A DNA stretch of 41,272 nt, taken from Gammaproteobacteria bacterium. GTDB lineage: Bacteria; Pseudomonadota; Gammaproteobacteria; DSM-19610. The notes under the pieces are model-generated. The model was not told where the DNA came from. It did not search any database and saw only the letters and a list, made by a program, of their open reading frames with translations. Numbering within the stretch: the stretch's first letter is position 1; each line of letters opens with the position of its first letter. Below, piece after piece: positions 1 to 9,857 of this stretch. Location of the stretch: assembly GCA_026197075.1 (NCBI GenBank), contig JAPHQV010000005.1:1-41272 (forward strand). Direction: 5' to 3'. The position numbers were made by a program, and so were the translations under genes.

Positions 1-361
<361 letters not shown>

Positions 362-389
362 GCCGATAGGCTCCTAGTTCGTCCGGTCT

Positions 390-420
390 TTGCCGGCGTG
401 CCCTCCGGGCGGGTTACAAT
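390..420 (+). promoter_or_regulatory. Possible sigma-70 promoter of the M16 peptidase gene
   Basis: A good -10 hexamer TACAAT (415-420) lies about 30 nt upstream of the ATG at 453. The best -35 candidate is TTGCCG (390-395) with a long 19-nt spacer. Only the -10 is convincing. Confidence 0.3.
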
Positions 421-452
421 GAAAGCCAGTTGCCAACCGCAAGGAATCCTTG

Positions 453-3413
453 ATGAGCACGGTATTGCAGGAAAGCCCTTCCCCCGAGTCGCCGGCCCGG
501 GTGCACCCCGCCTTCGAATGGCGGCGCAGCCAGCGCATCGACGCCCTCAACCTGGTGGTGGAGGAATACCGCCACGGCAAGACCGGCGCGTTGCACTATC
601 ACCTCGCCGCGGACAATACCGAGAACGTCTTCCTGGTGGCGCTGCGCACCGTGCCCACCGACTCCTCCGGCGTGGCCCATATCCTGGAGCACACCGCCCT
701 GTGTGGCAGTGAACGCTATCCCGTGCGCGATCCCTTCTTCATGATGATCCGACGTTCCCTGAATACCTTCATGAATGCCTTCACCAGCAGTGACTGGACG
801 GCCTATCCCTTTGCCAGCCAGAACCGCAAGGACTTCGACAACCTCCTGGACGTGTACCTGGACGCGGTGTTCTTCTCGCGCCTCGATCCCCTCGACTTCG
901 CCCAGGAAGGCCATCGCGTCGAGTTCGCCGAGGCGGGCAACCCGGATTCCGACCTGGTGTTCAAGGGCGTGGTGTTCAATGAAATGAAGGGTGCCATGAG
1001 TTCACCGGTGAGCACCCTGTGGCAGACCCTGACCAAATACCTGTTTCCCACCACCACCTACCACTACAACAGTGGCGGCGAGCCCGATGATATCCCCGAT
1101 CTCAGCTATGAGGCTTTGCGGGATTTCTATCGCACCCACTACCACCCCTCCAACGCGGTGTTCATGACCTATGGCGATATCCCCGCCCACGAACACCAGG
1201 CGCGTTTCGAGGAACGGGCGCTGGCGCGCTTCGAGCCCCTGGATGTGCACATTGCCGTGGCGGAGGAGAAGCGCTACTACGCGCCGGTCTACGTGGAAGA
1301 AGCCTACGCGCTCGACGATGACCAGCGGGTGGAGGACAAGACCCACCTGGTGATGGGCTGGCTACTGGGCAACAGCACCGACCTCGAGGAACAGATGAAG
1401 GGTCAACTGCTGGAGGGGGTCTTGCTCGATGACAGCGCCTCGCCCTTGCGCCAGGCCCTGGAACGTACCGACCTGGGCTCCGCGCCCTCGCCCCTGTGCG
1501 GGCTGGAGTCCTCCAACTTTGAAATGAGTTTCATGTGCGGCCTGGAGGGCAGTCGTCCCGAACACGCGCGCGCCTTCGAGCAGCTGGTGCTGGAGGTGCT
1601 GGAACAGGTGGCGCGGGACGGCGTGCCGCTGGAGCGGGTGGAAGCGGTGCTGCACCAGCTGGAACTCAGCCAGCGGGAAGTGGCGGGCGATGGCTATCCC
1701 TATGGTCTGCAGCTGATTCTCGAAGGCCTGTCCGCCGCCATCCATCGCGGTGACCCGGTGGCGGCCATGGACCTGGACCCGGTGCTGGCACGCCTGCGGG
1801 TCGCCATCCAGGACCCGGCGTTCATTCCCGGCCTGGTGCGGACCTGGTTGCTCGACAATCCCCACCGCGTACGCCTGACCCTGCGTCCCGAACCGGCCAT
1901 CAGCGCGCGCCGCCAGGCCGCCGAGGCCGCGCGCCTCGCCGCCAGGAAGGCGGCCATGGACGAGGCGGAACGCATCCGGGTACTGGAGCAGGCGGCGGCC
2001 CTGGCCGCGCGCCAGCAGCAGGAAGACAACCCGGACATGCTGCCCAAGGTCGGGCTGGAGGACATTCCCCTCGACCTGCCCATCGCCCGGGGCGAGGCCC
2101 TGGAACTGGCGGGCCGGCCGGCCCATTTCTATGCCCAGGGCACCAACGGCCTGGCCTACCAGCAGGCCGTCATCGACCTGCCGGGACTGGCGCCGGAGCT
2201 GCTGGAACTGCTGCCCCAGTACACCAGTTGCCTGGTGGAACTGGGCTGCGGGGAGCGCGACTACCTGACCATGCAGGCCTGGCAGTCCAGTGTCAGTGGC
2301 GGGATTTCCGCCACCACCTCGGTACGTGCCGCGATCCACGACGAACAGGCTACCCAGGGCATTCTCGTGCTGTCCAGCAAGGCCCTGGTCCGCAACCACG
2401 CGGCCATGACCGAGCTCATGCGTGTGACCCTGGAAGAGGTGCGCTTCGATGAGCACGAGCGCATCCGCGATCTCGTCGCCCAGCAGCGTGCGCGCCGCGA
2501 GCAGAGCGTGACCGGCAATGGCCACGGCCTGGCCATGCAGGCGGCGGCCTCGGGCATGAGTCCCACCGCTGCGCTGCTGCATCGACAGCGCGGTCTGGCG
2601 GGTATCCACCGCATCAAGGCCCTGGATGACGGCCTGGAGCAGGGCGATGCCCTGGAGCGACTGGCCGGGCAACTGCAGCAGATCCACCAGGCGGTGCTGG
2701 CCGCGCCGCGCCAGTTCCTGCTCATCGGGGAGGAGGAACAGCGTGCCCGCCTGCAGCAGGAACTGGAACAGCAATGGCAGGCCGCCGTGGCCGGCGGCAG
2801 CGGCTACCAACCCCTCGCCCTGCCACCGCTGCGCGGCCAGGTACGCCAGGCCTGGCTCACCAGCACCCAGGTGAACTTCTGCGCCAAGGCCTATCCCACC
2901 GTGCCCGCCGATCATCCCGACGCACCGGTGCTGGCGGTGCTGGCCGGGGTGCTGCGCAACGGCTTCCTGCACCGTGCCGTGCGCGAACAGGGTGGTGCCT
3001 ATGGCGGCGGCGCCAGCCACGATACCGATGCGGCCGCTCTGCGTTTCTATTCCTACCGTGACCCGCGCCTGGTGGAGACCCTGGCCGACTTCGACCGCTC
3101 CATCGATTGGCTGTTGGGCGAAACCCTGTCCTGGCGCCTGGTGGAGGAGGCCATCCTCGGCGTCATCGGTTCCATCGACAAGCCGGGCTCACCGGCCGGC
3201 GAGGCGCGCGATGCCTTCTTCAACAACCTGTTCGGACGCACACCGGAACAGCGCAAGCGTTATCGCCAGCGGGTGCTGGAGGTGCGGGCAGAGGATATCC
3301 GGCGCGTGGGCGAGTCCTACCTGAAACCGGATCGCGCCAGCGTGGCGGTGATCACCAATGGCGGGCAGCTGGAGTTGTGCAAAGGCCTGGGGCTGGAGAT
3401 TCACAACCTGTAG
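453..3413 (+). CDS. M16 family zinc metallopeptidase, presequence-protease (PreP/Cym1) type
   Basis: A 986-residue insulinase-family protease. The inverted zinc motif HxxEH is present as HILEH (residues 76-80), and the third zinc ligand is probably Glu177 in FNEMKG. The length and the run of four M16-type halves joined by a long helical linker (about 460-530, rich in Ala, Arg and Glu) fit the single-chain PreP group, which closes like a clamshell around unfolded peptides and degrades them. No signal peptide is seen, so it is probably cytoplasmic. The ATG at 453 follows AAGGA at 441-445; an in-frame TTG one codon upstream is less likely. It is convergent with xthA. The exact substrate in bacteria is not known from sequence. 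Confidence 0.93.
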   Translation: MSTVLQESPSPESPARVHPAFEWRRSQRIDALNLVVEEYRHGKTGALHYHLAADNTENVFLVALRTVPTDSSGVAHILEHTALCGSERYPVRDPFFMMIRRSLNTFMNAFTSSDWTAYPFASQNRKDFDNLLDVYLDAVFFSRLDPLDFAQEGHRVEFAEAGNPDSDLVFKGVVFNEMKGAMSSPVSTLWQTLTKYLFPTTTYHYNSGGEPDDIPDLSYEALRDFYRTHYHPSNAVFMTYGDIPAHEHQARFEERALARFEPLDVHIAVAEEKRYYAPVYVEEAYALDDDQRVEDKTHLVMGWLLGNSTDLEEQMKGQLLEGVLLDDSASPLRQALERTDLGSAPSPLCGLESSNFEMSFMCGLEGSRPEHARAFEQLVLEVLEQVARDGVPLERVEAVLHQLELSQREVAGDGYPYGLQLILEGLSAAIHRGDPVAAMDLDPVLARLRVAIQDPAFIPGLVRTWLLDNPHRVRLTLRPEPAISARRQAAEAARLAARKAAMDEAERIRVLEQAAALAARQQQEDNPDMLPKVGLEDIPLDLPIARGEALELAGRPAHFYAQGTNGLAYQQAVIDLPGLAPELLELLPQYTSCLVELGCGERDYLTMQAWQSSVSGGISATTSVRAAIHDEQATQGILVLSSKALVRNHAAMTELMRVTLEEVRFDEHERIRDLVAQQRARREQSVTGNGHGLAMQAAASGMSPTAALLHRQRGLAGIHRIKALDDGLEQGDALERLAGQLQQIHQAVLAAPRQFLLIGEEEQRARLQQELEQQWQAAVAGGSGYQPLALPPLRGQVRQAWLTSTQVNFCAKAYPTVPADHPDAPVLAVLAGVLRNGFLHRAVREQGGAYGGGASHDTDAAALRFYSYRDPRLVETLADFDRSIDWLLGETLSWRLVEEAILGVIGSIDKPGSPAGEARDAFFNNLFGRTPEQRKRYRQRVLEVRAEDIRRVGESYLKPDRASVAVITNGGQLELCKGLGLEIHNL

Positions 3414-3443
3414 GCGCGCGGGCTCCAGTGGCGAGCAGCTACT

Positions 3444-3472
3444 TGTAGGAGCGGTCTCTGGCCGCTCCTACA
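3444..3472. repeat. REP-like palindrome between convergent genes
   Basis: Perfect 11-bp arms, TGTAGGAGCGG (3444-3454) and its complement (3462-3472), enclose a 7-nt loop. The right arm contains the TAG stop codon of xthA. The sequence resembles the common TGTAGGAGCGG type REP repeats of gammaproteobacteria and may also help terminate both converging transcripts. A larger relative lies at 31618-31680. Confidence 0.85.
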
Positions 3473-4283
3473 GATCGAACTCCGCCCACACCGGGCAGTG
3501 ATCCGAGGGTTTCTCCATGGCGCGGATGTCGTAGTCGATTCCCGCCCCGGTGCAGCGTTCCAGCAATGGGGCGCTGGCCAGCAAGGCGTCGATGCGCAGG
3601 CCGCGGCGCGGCTCGCGCTCGAAACCGCGGCTGCGGTAGTCGAACCAGCTGAACAGGTCGTTCTCCTCCGGATACAGTTTGCGGAAGGTATCGTCCAGGC
3701 CCCAGGCGGTGATGGTTTGCAACCACTCCCGTTCCTCCGGCAGGAAACTGCATTTGCCGGACTTCAGCCAGCGTTTTGCGTTGTCCGCACCGATGCCGAT
3801 GTCCAGGTCCAGGGGCGCGATATTGAAATCGCCCATGACCACCAGCAGCTGGTCGGGCCGGAAGTTCTCCCGCAGGTAGCGCAGCAGGTCCGCATAGAAT
3901 TTCCGCTTGGCGGGAAATTTCCATTCGTGGTCGCGGCTCTCGCCCTGGGGGAAATAGCCGTTGATGACGGTGATCTCCTCGCCGCCAGGCGTGGGGTAGA
4001 CCCCGGTGATCAGGCGCCGCTGGGAATCCTCGCCGTCGAAGGGATAACCCCGTTGCACCCGCAGAGGTTCCAGGCGCGACAGCAGGGCGACACCGTAATG
4101 ACTCTTCTGCCCGTGAAAATGGGCGCGATAGCCCATTGCTTCCACCATGGGCAGAGGGAACACCTCATCGGCCACCTTGGTTTCCTGGATGCCGATGATG
4201 TCGGGCGCGTGGCGCAGCGTCAGGGCCTCCAGCTGGTGGGGGCGGGCGCGGATGCCGTTGGTGTTGAAGGATACGATTTTCAT
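3468..4283 (-). CDS. xthA: Exodeoxyribonuclease III
   Basis: A 271-residue DNA repair enzyme: AP endonuclease and 3'-to-5' exonuclease that removes blocked 3' ends in base excision repair. It aligns over its whole length with E. coli XthA (268 residues). Active-site residues of the endonuclease/exonuclease/phosphatase fold are visible: Asn7, Glu34 in GIQETK, Asp152 and Asn154 in GDFNIAP, and the C-terminal SDH motif (His about 262). Conserved blocks such as [12 protein letters not shown] and [12 protein letters not shown] are intact. The TAG stop lies inside the REP-like palindrome at 3444-3472. It diverges from ycgL, with a 180-bp shared upstream region. Confidence 0.97.
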   Translation of the reverse strand: MKIVSFNTNGIRARPHQLEALTLRHAPDIIGIQETKVADEVFPLPMVEAMGYRAHFHGQKSHYGVALLSRLEPLRVQRGYPFDGEDSQRRLITGVYPTPGGEEITVINGYFPQGESRDHEWKFPAKRKFYADLLRYLRENFRPDQLLVVMGDFNIAPLDLDIGIGADNAKRWLKSGKCSFLPEEREWLQTITAWGLDDTFRKLYPEENDLFSWFDYRSRGFEREPRRGLRIDALLASAPLLERCTGAGIDYDIRAMEKPSDHCPVWAEFDL

Positions 4284-4463
4284 GGGTGGACTCGCTTTCG
4301 GTTGAGATTCAGCAGCGTGTGGCCGTTGGCGGGTATCACCTTGCTGGCATCCTGGGGCATGAATACCGCATTCTAACGGACCGGCGCCGACCCGTCAGGT
4401 GCGCAGGGACGGTCGCTGTACTACACTGCGCGCCGCGTCGGCGCCGCCCCGGGGGACCCTGTC

Positions 4464-4778
4464 ATGCAATGCGTAATTTATAAAGGCCGCAAGAAGGCCG
4501 ATACCTACCTGTACCTGGAGCGCGAGGGCGATTTCAGCCGCGTGCCGCCGGCCCTGCTGGCATTGTTGGGGCCGCTGGAGCCGGTGTTGACGCTGGAACT
4601 CGGCCCGCAGCGGACCCTGGCCCGTGCCGATGTGGACCAGGTGCGGGCCCAGCTCCAGGAACAGGGCTATTACCTGCAGATGCCACCCCGGGAAGGGGAG
4701 GATGGGCTGCAGGAAAGGTTGAAAACCGAGGGTTTCTATATGCGGATACCAGACCGGGACGGTAACGGCACGTCATGA
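4464..4778 (+). CDS. YcgL domain-containing protein
   Basis: A 104-residue protein matching the YcgL family: it opens with MQCVIYKGRKKADTYLYLE, continues with DFSRVPPALL, and has the typical EQGYYLQMPP block near residue 70. The family is small, cytoplasmic, and has a known alpha/beta fold but no assigned reaction. It is followed after 49 bp by zapE on the same strand, so the two may be co-transcribed. Divergent from xthA. Confidence 0.9.
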   Translation: MQCVIYKGRKKADTYLYLEREGDFSRVPPALLALLGPLEPVLTLELGPQRTLARADVDQVRAQLQEQGYYLQMPPREGEDGLQERLKTEGFYMRIPDRDGNGTS

Positions 4779-4827
4779 TCGGGCGAGTCGCCAGCATGCG
4801 TGGCGCATCTGTCGGGGCGGGACGGCC

Positions 4828-5916
4828 GTGACACCGCGGGTGCGTTACCAGGCCGACCTGCGTCGGGAAAGCTTCCTGCCGGATCCGGCGCAGGCAGAGG
4901 TGGTGGAACATACCCAACGGCTCTACGAAGACCTGCTGCACGCCAGCCATGAGCGCGGCTGGTGGCGCCGGCTGCCGGGCCTGGCGCCCCGGCCGGTACG
5001 CGGTCTGTACCTCTGGGGCGGTCCGGGGGGCGGCAAGAGCCACCTGGTGGACAGCTTCTTCGACTGCCTGCCCTTCCCGGAAAAGCGTCGTGTGCATTTT
5101 CACCGCTTCATGCTGTCCGTGCACCAGCAGCTGGGGGAACTGCCCAAGACCCCCAATCCCCTGGTCATCATTGCGCACCGCCTGGCCGCGGAGCTGCGGG
5201 TACTGTGCCTGGATGAATTCCATGTCCACGACATCGCCGATGCCATGTTGCTGGATGGTCTGCTCAAGGCCCTGTTCGAACAGGGCATCAGTCTGGTCAC
5301 CACGTCCAACAGCGCGCCGGATCAGCTGTACCGGGATGGCCTGCAGCGGGACCGTTTCCTGCAGGCCATCGAGCGCATCCAGCGGCACATGGTGGTGGTG
5401 GAACTGGCCTCCGCCACCGACTATCGCACCCGCACCCTGGAACGTGGCGGTACCTACCGGGTCGCCGCGAACGGGATTGCCCGGGACTGGCTGGAGACAC
5501 ACCTGCAGGCCCTGGCCCCGCGCCGCCTGCGGCGTGACGAAGCCCTGGGCGTCAATGGTCGCGCCTTGCCGGCCCGGGCGCTGGCGGAAGGGGTGGCCTG
5601 GTTTCATTTCGACCCCTTGTGCCGCGAGCCGCGCTCGACCCGTGATTACCTGGAACTGGCGCGCCTGTTCCATACCCTGCTGCTGGAGGGTGTGCCCGGC
5701 TTCCAGGAGGGCTCGGACGAGGCGGCACGACGCTTCATTCACCTGATCGACACCCTCTACGAGCACCGGGTCAAGCTGGTACTCACCGCGGACGTGGAGC
5801 CGGAGGCCCTGTACCCGGGGGGGCGCCTGGCGGGGCTGTTTGCCCGTACCGCCAGCCGGCTGGCGGAGATGCGCACGCACCGCTACCTGTCCCTGCCGCA
5901 CCGGGGCCAGCCCTGA
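4828..5916 (+). CDS. zapE: Cell division protein ZapE (AFG1-like ATPase)
   Basis: A 362-residue AAA-type ATPase of the AFG1/ZapE family. Walker A is GGPGGGKS (residues 64-71) and Walker B is VLCLDE (125-130), followed by the family motif FHVHDIADAM. The C-terminal half holds the usual sensor region (TTSNSAPDQLY) and the FxFxxLC-like WFHFDPLCREPRSTRDYLELA block. In E. coli ZapE associates with the Z-ring and is needed for division under stress and low oxygen. The only plausible start is GTG at 4828, since an ATG at 4796 is in another frame. Normal length for the family (E. coli 375). Confidence 0.95.
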   Translation: MTPRVRYQADLRRESFLPDPAQAEVVEHTQRLYEDLLHASHERGWWRRLPGLAPRPVRGLYLWGGPGGGKSHLVDSFFDCLPFPEKRRVHFHRFMLSVHQQLGELPKTPNPLVIIAHRLAAELRVLCLDEFHVHDIADAMLLDGLLKALFEQGISLVTTSNSAPDQLYRDGLQRDRFLQAIERIQRHMVVVELASATDYRTRTLERGGTYRVAANGIARDWLETHLQALAPRRLRRDEALGVNGRALPARALAEGVAWFHFDPLCREPRSTRDYLELARLFHTLLLEGVPGFQEGSDEAARRFIHLIDTLYEHRVKLVLTADVEPEALYPGGRLAGLFARTASRLAEMRTHRYLSLPHRGQP

Positions 5917-6043
5917 GGGGTCAAGACCCGGCCCGGACAGCCGATGACAACAGGGATACACTGTGGATCGAGGATTCAGGGCGGCCCGCGCGGCTGCCGG
6001 GCGATCCGCTGAGTGCGAATAGGGTAACCAAGGGTCCAATGTC

Positions 6044-6928
6044 ATGACTGATGAGCGCAAACACACGGATAAGGCGCCGAGCCGGGAGGCCCGGGCAGCC
6101 AGTGTCACGGAACACCTGCGGGCGGCCCGCGAGGAGCTGCTGTCGGCCACGCCGGAACCCCTGCCGGAACAGTCCTTGAGCCTGAAGCCCTTGTTCATCG
6201 GCGTTGGCGTGATCATCCTGGGGGCCGCCATCTGGATGTTGTCCAGTGGTGGCGGCGAGCCCGTGGCAACACAGGAGCCGGAGCCCGCCGCGCAGGTGAT
6301 GGAGGAGCAGGAACGCGCCTCCCTGGCCCTGGAGGCCGCCCGTGAGGCCCGGGAACGGGTGCGGGCCGCCGAGGAGGCTGCACGCCAGGCCCGGGAACGC
6401 CGTGCAGCCCTGGAGGCGGAGCAGGCGGCACAGCGGGCCCGGGAGGAGGAACAGGCCCGTCGTGAGGCACAGGAACAGGCTGCGGCCCTGGCCGCGGAAA
6501 GGGAGACCAGCCAGCGCGAGGCCCTGGAGGCCCGCCAGGCCCAGGCACGTCGTGAGGCGGAGGAGCGGGCGGCCCGGGCAGAGAGACAGCGCCAGGCGGC
6601 GTTGGCGGCCCAGCGGGAACAGGAGGCCGAAGCCGCCAGGGCCGCCGAGGTGGCTCGCCAGGCCGAGATCCAGCGGGAAGCCGAGGCCCGGGCGGCCCTG
6701 CAACAGGAAGCCGTGGCCCCGGTGGTCGAGGAAACCCCGACGGTTGAACCCGATCCCGCCCCGGTCGTGGAGACGGCACCGGTCGATACCCAGGATCCGG
6801 TGGCGGCCTTTCGCCAGGCCCGCCCCGGCGAGACCCGGGCCGGTGCGGCGGTAGAGGAAACGGAGGCGGAATTCAGCGCCGATCCCTGCAAGGGTCCGTC
6901 GGCGCGTTTCCTGTCCACCTGCCGCTGA
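6044..6928 (+). CDS. Membrane-anchored coiled-coil protein with conserved Cys tail
   Basis: A 294-residue protein of unknown function. A charged cytoplasmic N-terminus (1-48) precedes one transmembrane segment (about 49-67, LFIGVGVIILGAAIWML). Residues about 85-235 are an Ala/Glu/Arg/Gln-rich, probably continuous coiled coil, resembling the central region of TolA. A Pro/Val/Glu linker leads to the tail DPCKGPSARFLSTCR. With a basic/acidic N-terminus and one helix, the coiled coil is probably periplasmic, so the two tail cysteines could form a disulfide; that is inference. The tail is shared with the partial protein at the start of the window. A strong terminator follows at 6947. Confidence 0.8.
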   Translation: MTDERKHTDKAPSREARAASVTEHLRAAREELLSATPEPLPEQSLSLKPLFIGVGVIILGAAIWMLSSGGGEPVATQEPEPAAQVMEEQERASLALEAAREARERVRAAEEAARQARERRAALEAEQAAQRAREEEQARREAQEQAAALAAERETSQREALEARQAQARREAEERAARAERQRQAALAAQREQEAEAARAAEVARQAEIQREAEARAALQQEAVAPVVEETPTVEPDPAPVVETAPVDTQDPVAAFRQARPGETRAGAAVEETEAEFSADPCKGPSARFLSTCR

Positions 6929-6946
6929 GGCCGATCATTCGGGACC

Positions 6947-6977
6947 AAAAAAAGCCCGGCCAATGGCCGGGCTTTTT
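6947..6977. terminator. Bidirectional intrinsic terminator
   Basis: GCCCGGCC (954-961 of the 6000s) pairs perfectly with GGCCGGGC (965-972) around a 3-nt loop. It is flanked by seven A before and five T after, so it works in both directions. It separates the coiled-coil gene from the convergent binding-protein-like gene. Confidence 0.93.
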
Positions 6978-6999
6978 AGTTGCCGGGGTATCCCCCGCC

Positions 7000-7437
7000 T
7001 CAGGGGATCAGCAGCAATACCTTCACCGAGCTGTCCACCACGTCCTCGCGGACATAGCCGAGGCTGTTGGGGTCACTGGCCACCCGGGCCTTGACTGCCA
7101 GGTCGTCGGCCAGGGTGTCCGGCGGGGTGCCCTTGCCGGAGAACATGCGCCGCGACCAGTAGCCGGTCACCTGGGCCTCTGTCATGTTCAACACGCTGGC
7201 GAAGAACTTGTCGCGCATGTCATTGCCCGGTGCCTGGTCGAGCGGCTTCACACTGCCGCCGCCGGGAAAGGAACGGGAACGCCCCAGGTAGATGCGTTCC
7301 ACTTCCGCCTGGTCGATGCTTTCCAGGGAATTGCCGGGATGGGCGATGATGGCCAGTTCCGCCTGGGCGCAGACGGCCCCGAACAGCAGGCCGGCGGCCA
7401 ACAGGGTGCGGGTTGCGTACGTGCGTAAGGTTTTCAT
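7000..7437 (-). CDS. Small periplasmic phosphate-binding-protein-like (PBP-like) protein
   Basis: A 145-residue secreted protein. Residues 1-26 are a signal peptide ending AQA. The mature part resembles one lobe of the PstS-like periplasmic binding-protein superfamily: NSLESIDQAEVERIYLGRSRSFPGG, then a KFFASVLNMTEAQVTGYWSRRMFSGKG type block, and SDPNSLGYVRED. It is much shorter than a true two-lobe PstS (compare 323 residues at 25330-26301). It follows the porin gene after 11 bp and is almost certainly co-transcribed with it. Ligand unknown; phosphate is only suggested by the family. Confidence 0.82.
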   Translation of the reverse strand: MKTLRTYATRTLLAAGLLFGAVCAQAELAIIAHPGNSLESIDQAEVERIYLGRSRSFPGGGSVKPLDQAPGNDMRDKFFASVLNMTEAQVTGYWSRRMFSGKGTPPDTLADDLAVKARVASDPNSLGYVREDVVDSSVKVLLLIP

Positions 7438-7448
7438 GGCAGCCCCCC

Positions 7449-8624
7449 TTAAAACACGACGTCGATGGCGACGCTGTAGATCATGGCAGCATCGTCGAGT
7501 ACCGAGTTACCATCCGCGTCATAGCCGGTGAACAGGCCACGCCCTTCTGGATCGACCCGCTGCGCCTCTGCCTTGAGGGCCGCACCGGCGCCCAGCTCGT
7601 AACGCACGCCGAGGGTGATGGAGTCCTGTTTCAGCGCTTCGCCGCAGGGGAAGGGATTAGCGCCCCCGCAGCTGTTGGGGTTGCCGTTTTCATCCAGCTT
7701 GGCGTAGGTGATGTGGGGCATCCACTTGCCGAAGCGATACCCGAGGGTGGCGTAGTAGCCCTTCTGGTTGGGGAAGCCCAGGTTGGCGCCGCCCTCGATC
7801 TCGCGCTCGAAATACTCGGCATAACCAATGAAGTTGTTCAGGTCCATGGTGCCGCCCACGCTCCAGAACTCGGCGTCTTCCTGCGAGACGCCGAGAGCAT
7901 CGGCGCTCACCTCGATGCTGAGGTAGCCGGCGCGCACGGAGAAGTGGTCCCAGTTCATGCTGCTGTTGATGCCGATGAGGTTCTGGGCCTCGAAATCGAC
8001 GAACTCGACTGAGCCAGGCAAGCCAAAAGCGAATTGCTGATTGGGCGGGAAGGTTTGGTTGATCTCCAGTGCACCCTGCGGCACCACCGTGCTCTGGCCG
8101 CGGCTTGTGCCCACGTAGGGTTGCACCAGCAGGTCGGCGTTACCCAGGCGCGTACGGAACAGGGCATCGGCGCCGGCAATGGCGGTCAGCGGGTTGCTGG
8201 TATAGACCTCCTGGGGCGGACGGATCCAGGGGTAGGCGTAGCCCACCTCGATGTAGTCGGAGATCAGGAAGGTGGGGAACTTGATCTTGCCGGCACGCAG
8301 CTCCCAGGCATCGCTGGCGGTATAGCTGACGAAGCCCCAGTCGAAGAAGGCATCGTAGTCTTCCTCACGGGCGCGGCCCAGGACCTGGACGGTGACATTC
8401 ATCTTCGGGTTGATCTGGGCGGCCACCTGCAATCCCACGCGGCTGTCCTGTTCAAATCCGATTTCATCGCGGATGTTGCCGTTGTACCACTGGGTGTCCG
8501 AATCGGTGTAGGTGGCGCCGGCGGTCATGAAGCCATTGAGGACGATATTGTCCACGGCCATGACCGGCGTCGCGCCAAGCGCCAGCAGTACCGCGGCGCT
8601 GGTGGTACGTAACCTGGTTTTCAT
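7449..8624 (-). CDS. Outer-membrane porin-like beta-barrel protein
   Basis: A 391-residue outer-membrane protein. Signal peptide residues 1-23 end VMA. The mature chain shows alternating amphipathic strands typical of porins, starting VDNIVLNGFMTAGATY, with LRAGKIKFPTFLISDYIEVGYAYPW in the middle, and closes with the terminal phenylalanine (SVAIDVVF) recognised by the Bam machinery. The ATG at 8624 follows GAGGG; an in-frame extension upstream lacks a signal peptide at its N-terminus and is rejected. It heads a two-gene unit with the PBP-like protein. Solute specificity cannot be read from the sequence. Confidence 0.88.
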   Translation of the reverse strand: MKTRLRTTSAAVLLALGATPVMAVDNIVLNGFMTAGATYTDSDTQWYNGNIRDEIGFEQDSRVGLQVAAQINPKMNVTVQVLGRAREEDYDAFFDWGFVSYTASDAWELRAGKIKFPTFLISDYIEVGYAYPWIRPPQEVYTSNPLTAIAGADALFRTRLGNADLLVQPYVGTSRGQSTVVPQGALEINQTFPPNQQFAFGLPGSVEFVDFEAQNLIGINSSMNWDHFSVRAGYLSIEVSADALGVSQEDAEFWSVGGTMDLNNFIGYAEYFEREIEGGANLGFPNQKGYYATLGYRFGKWMPHITYAKLDENGNPNSCGGANPFPCGEALKQDSITLGVRYELGAGAALKAEAQRVDPEGRGLFTGYDADGNSVLDDAAMIYSVAIDVVF

Positions 8625-8855
8625 AGATGATCCCTCGCGTTGTTCAGAATTGTTCACTGCCGGAGCTGCCATCGGCCCGACCCCAATAAAGCGTTGCTGC
8701 ATCCCCACATACTGTTGCAGTTGCTCCACTTTTCGGGTCCGGCGCCAATGAAAACACAAAAAACCTCACAAGCACAGCATTGGTGCCTGTTTCTTCTCGA
8801 ATAATCCTGGATCAGGCCGGCCTGGGACCTGTCAAGGTGTGAATCCCGGTGCCGG

Positions 8856-9710
8856 TCATTCCGCCAGACGCTGGCGCAGGGAGCGCAGGACATTCCCCCC
8901 CGTTTGCTGCACCTGCTGTACCTGCTGCACGCCGGGGAACCCGGCCGGTAACTGGTGCGTCAAGGCCGCTGCCAGCAGCATGCCTCCCGCGCCGAGCAGC
9001 GCGCCGCACAGCAGGGCGATACCGAAGCGGGAACGGTTGTGTACCGGGGCCGGTTCCCGGGCGGGTGCGGTCTTGTGGGGGTGGCCAGTCGCGCGCCGCG
9101 CAGGTGTGGCAACGGGCGTTTTCGCAGCCGTCGTGAAGCTGGCGGCGGCACGTGGCACTGAAACAGCGGTTTTCGTCGTCTGTGCCGATTTTCTCGCCAC
9201 GGCAGGCTGCGTGACCTCTTCCACCAGGGGGCCGAAATCGATACCGGCCGCCGTCACGGTGGCAGTATCCGATGGGTGGGTCAGGCCTTGTTCCAGGATC
9301 GGACTGTTCTGCAGCAGGGGCTGCGAGGCCCGCTCCAGCAGGTTCAGCGCCGCCGCGGCGGCATGGCGGCGATCCAGGCCCCGGTCCGGATCGCCCATGG
9401 GTTCCGTTTTCCGGGTGTTGTGCATGGCCCGGTCGGCGGGACCCTCGTCCGTTGTGGCGCCCAGCGACCGGGCCCGCAGCCGTGCCATGTCCTGTTCCGC
9501 TTGGCGACAGGCCCGTTCCGCCCGTTCCCATTCCTGCAGCAGGCTCTCCCGGTTACGGTCATTGGCCTGCAGCAGTCGGTCTCCGGCCTGCCGGGCCTGC
9601 TCGCGCAAGGCCCGGATCTGTTCCTGCAAGGCCCGCGCACGCGCATCCGCCACAGGCCTGGTGGCCGCGGGCGAGCTGTGGGAAACGGGTTTTTGCAGGG
9701 TTTTGGCCAT
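8856..9710 (-). CDS. Hypothetical coiled-coil membrane protein
   Basis: A 284-residue protein I do not recognise. Residues about 20-80 are a likely coiled coil (ARALQEQIRALREQARQAGD, then heptads rich in Glu, Arg and Gln). A long Ala/Thr/Pro/Lys-rich linker leads to one transmembrane segment near 229-250 (RFGIALLCGALLGAGGMLLAAAL), and a short tail carries a tandem VQQ repeat (VQQVQQVQQ). No signal peptide is present, so the coiled coil is probably cytoplasmic. It lies downstream of the DsrC-like gene on the same strand with 147 bp between. That gap holds a 7-bp hairpin (9760-9780) without a T tract. Confidence 0.65.
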   Translation of the reverse strand: MAKTLQKPVSHSSPAATRPVADARARALQEQIRALREQARQAGDRLLQANDRNRESLLQEWERAERACRQAEQDMARLRARSLGATTDEGPADRAMHNTRKTEPMGDPDRGLDRRHAAAAALNLLERASQPLLQNSPILEQGLTHPSDTATVTAAGIDFGPLVEEVTQPAVARKSAQTTKTAVSVPRAAASFTTAAKTPVATPARRATGHPHKTAPAREPAPVHNRSRFGIALLCGALLGAGGMLLAAALTHQLPAGFPGVQQVQQVQQTGGNVLRSLRQRLAE

Positions 9711-9857
9711 GGGTCCTCCGGTACCACCGGTAGCGGCCCGCCCTGCCCATGACTTTAATGGCTGGAAAGGATATCCAGCCGGACAGGCGCAGGACCGCTG
9801 CCATCACCGGCAGGGTAGCGGGGACCTGGCCAGGGTTCCGCGAACCCGGTCACGGAA

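Noticed and set aside
1362-3020. Long minus-strand open frame opposite the M16 peptidase
   Set aside because: Same reason: antisense of a clear protease, without motifs or a ribosome site.
4534-6963. A very long open frame on the minus strand opposite ycgL, zapE and the coiled-coil gene
   Set aside because: It is antisense to well-recognised proteins, is built of Ala/Arg/Ser/Gly low complexity, and has no family match. GC-rich codon use leaves the opposite frame open.
8801-8835. Sigma-70 promoter for the porin gene
   Set aside because: TTGACA is present on the minus strand, but the nearest good -10 (GATTAT) is 23 nt away, too far for a normal promoter.
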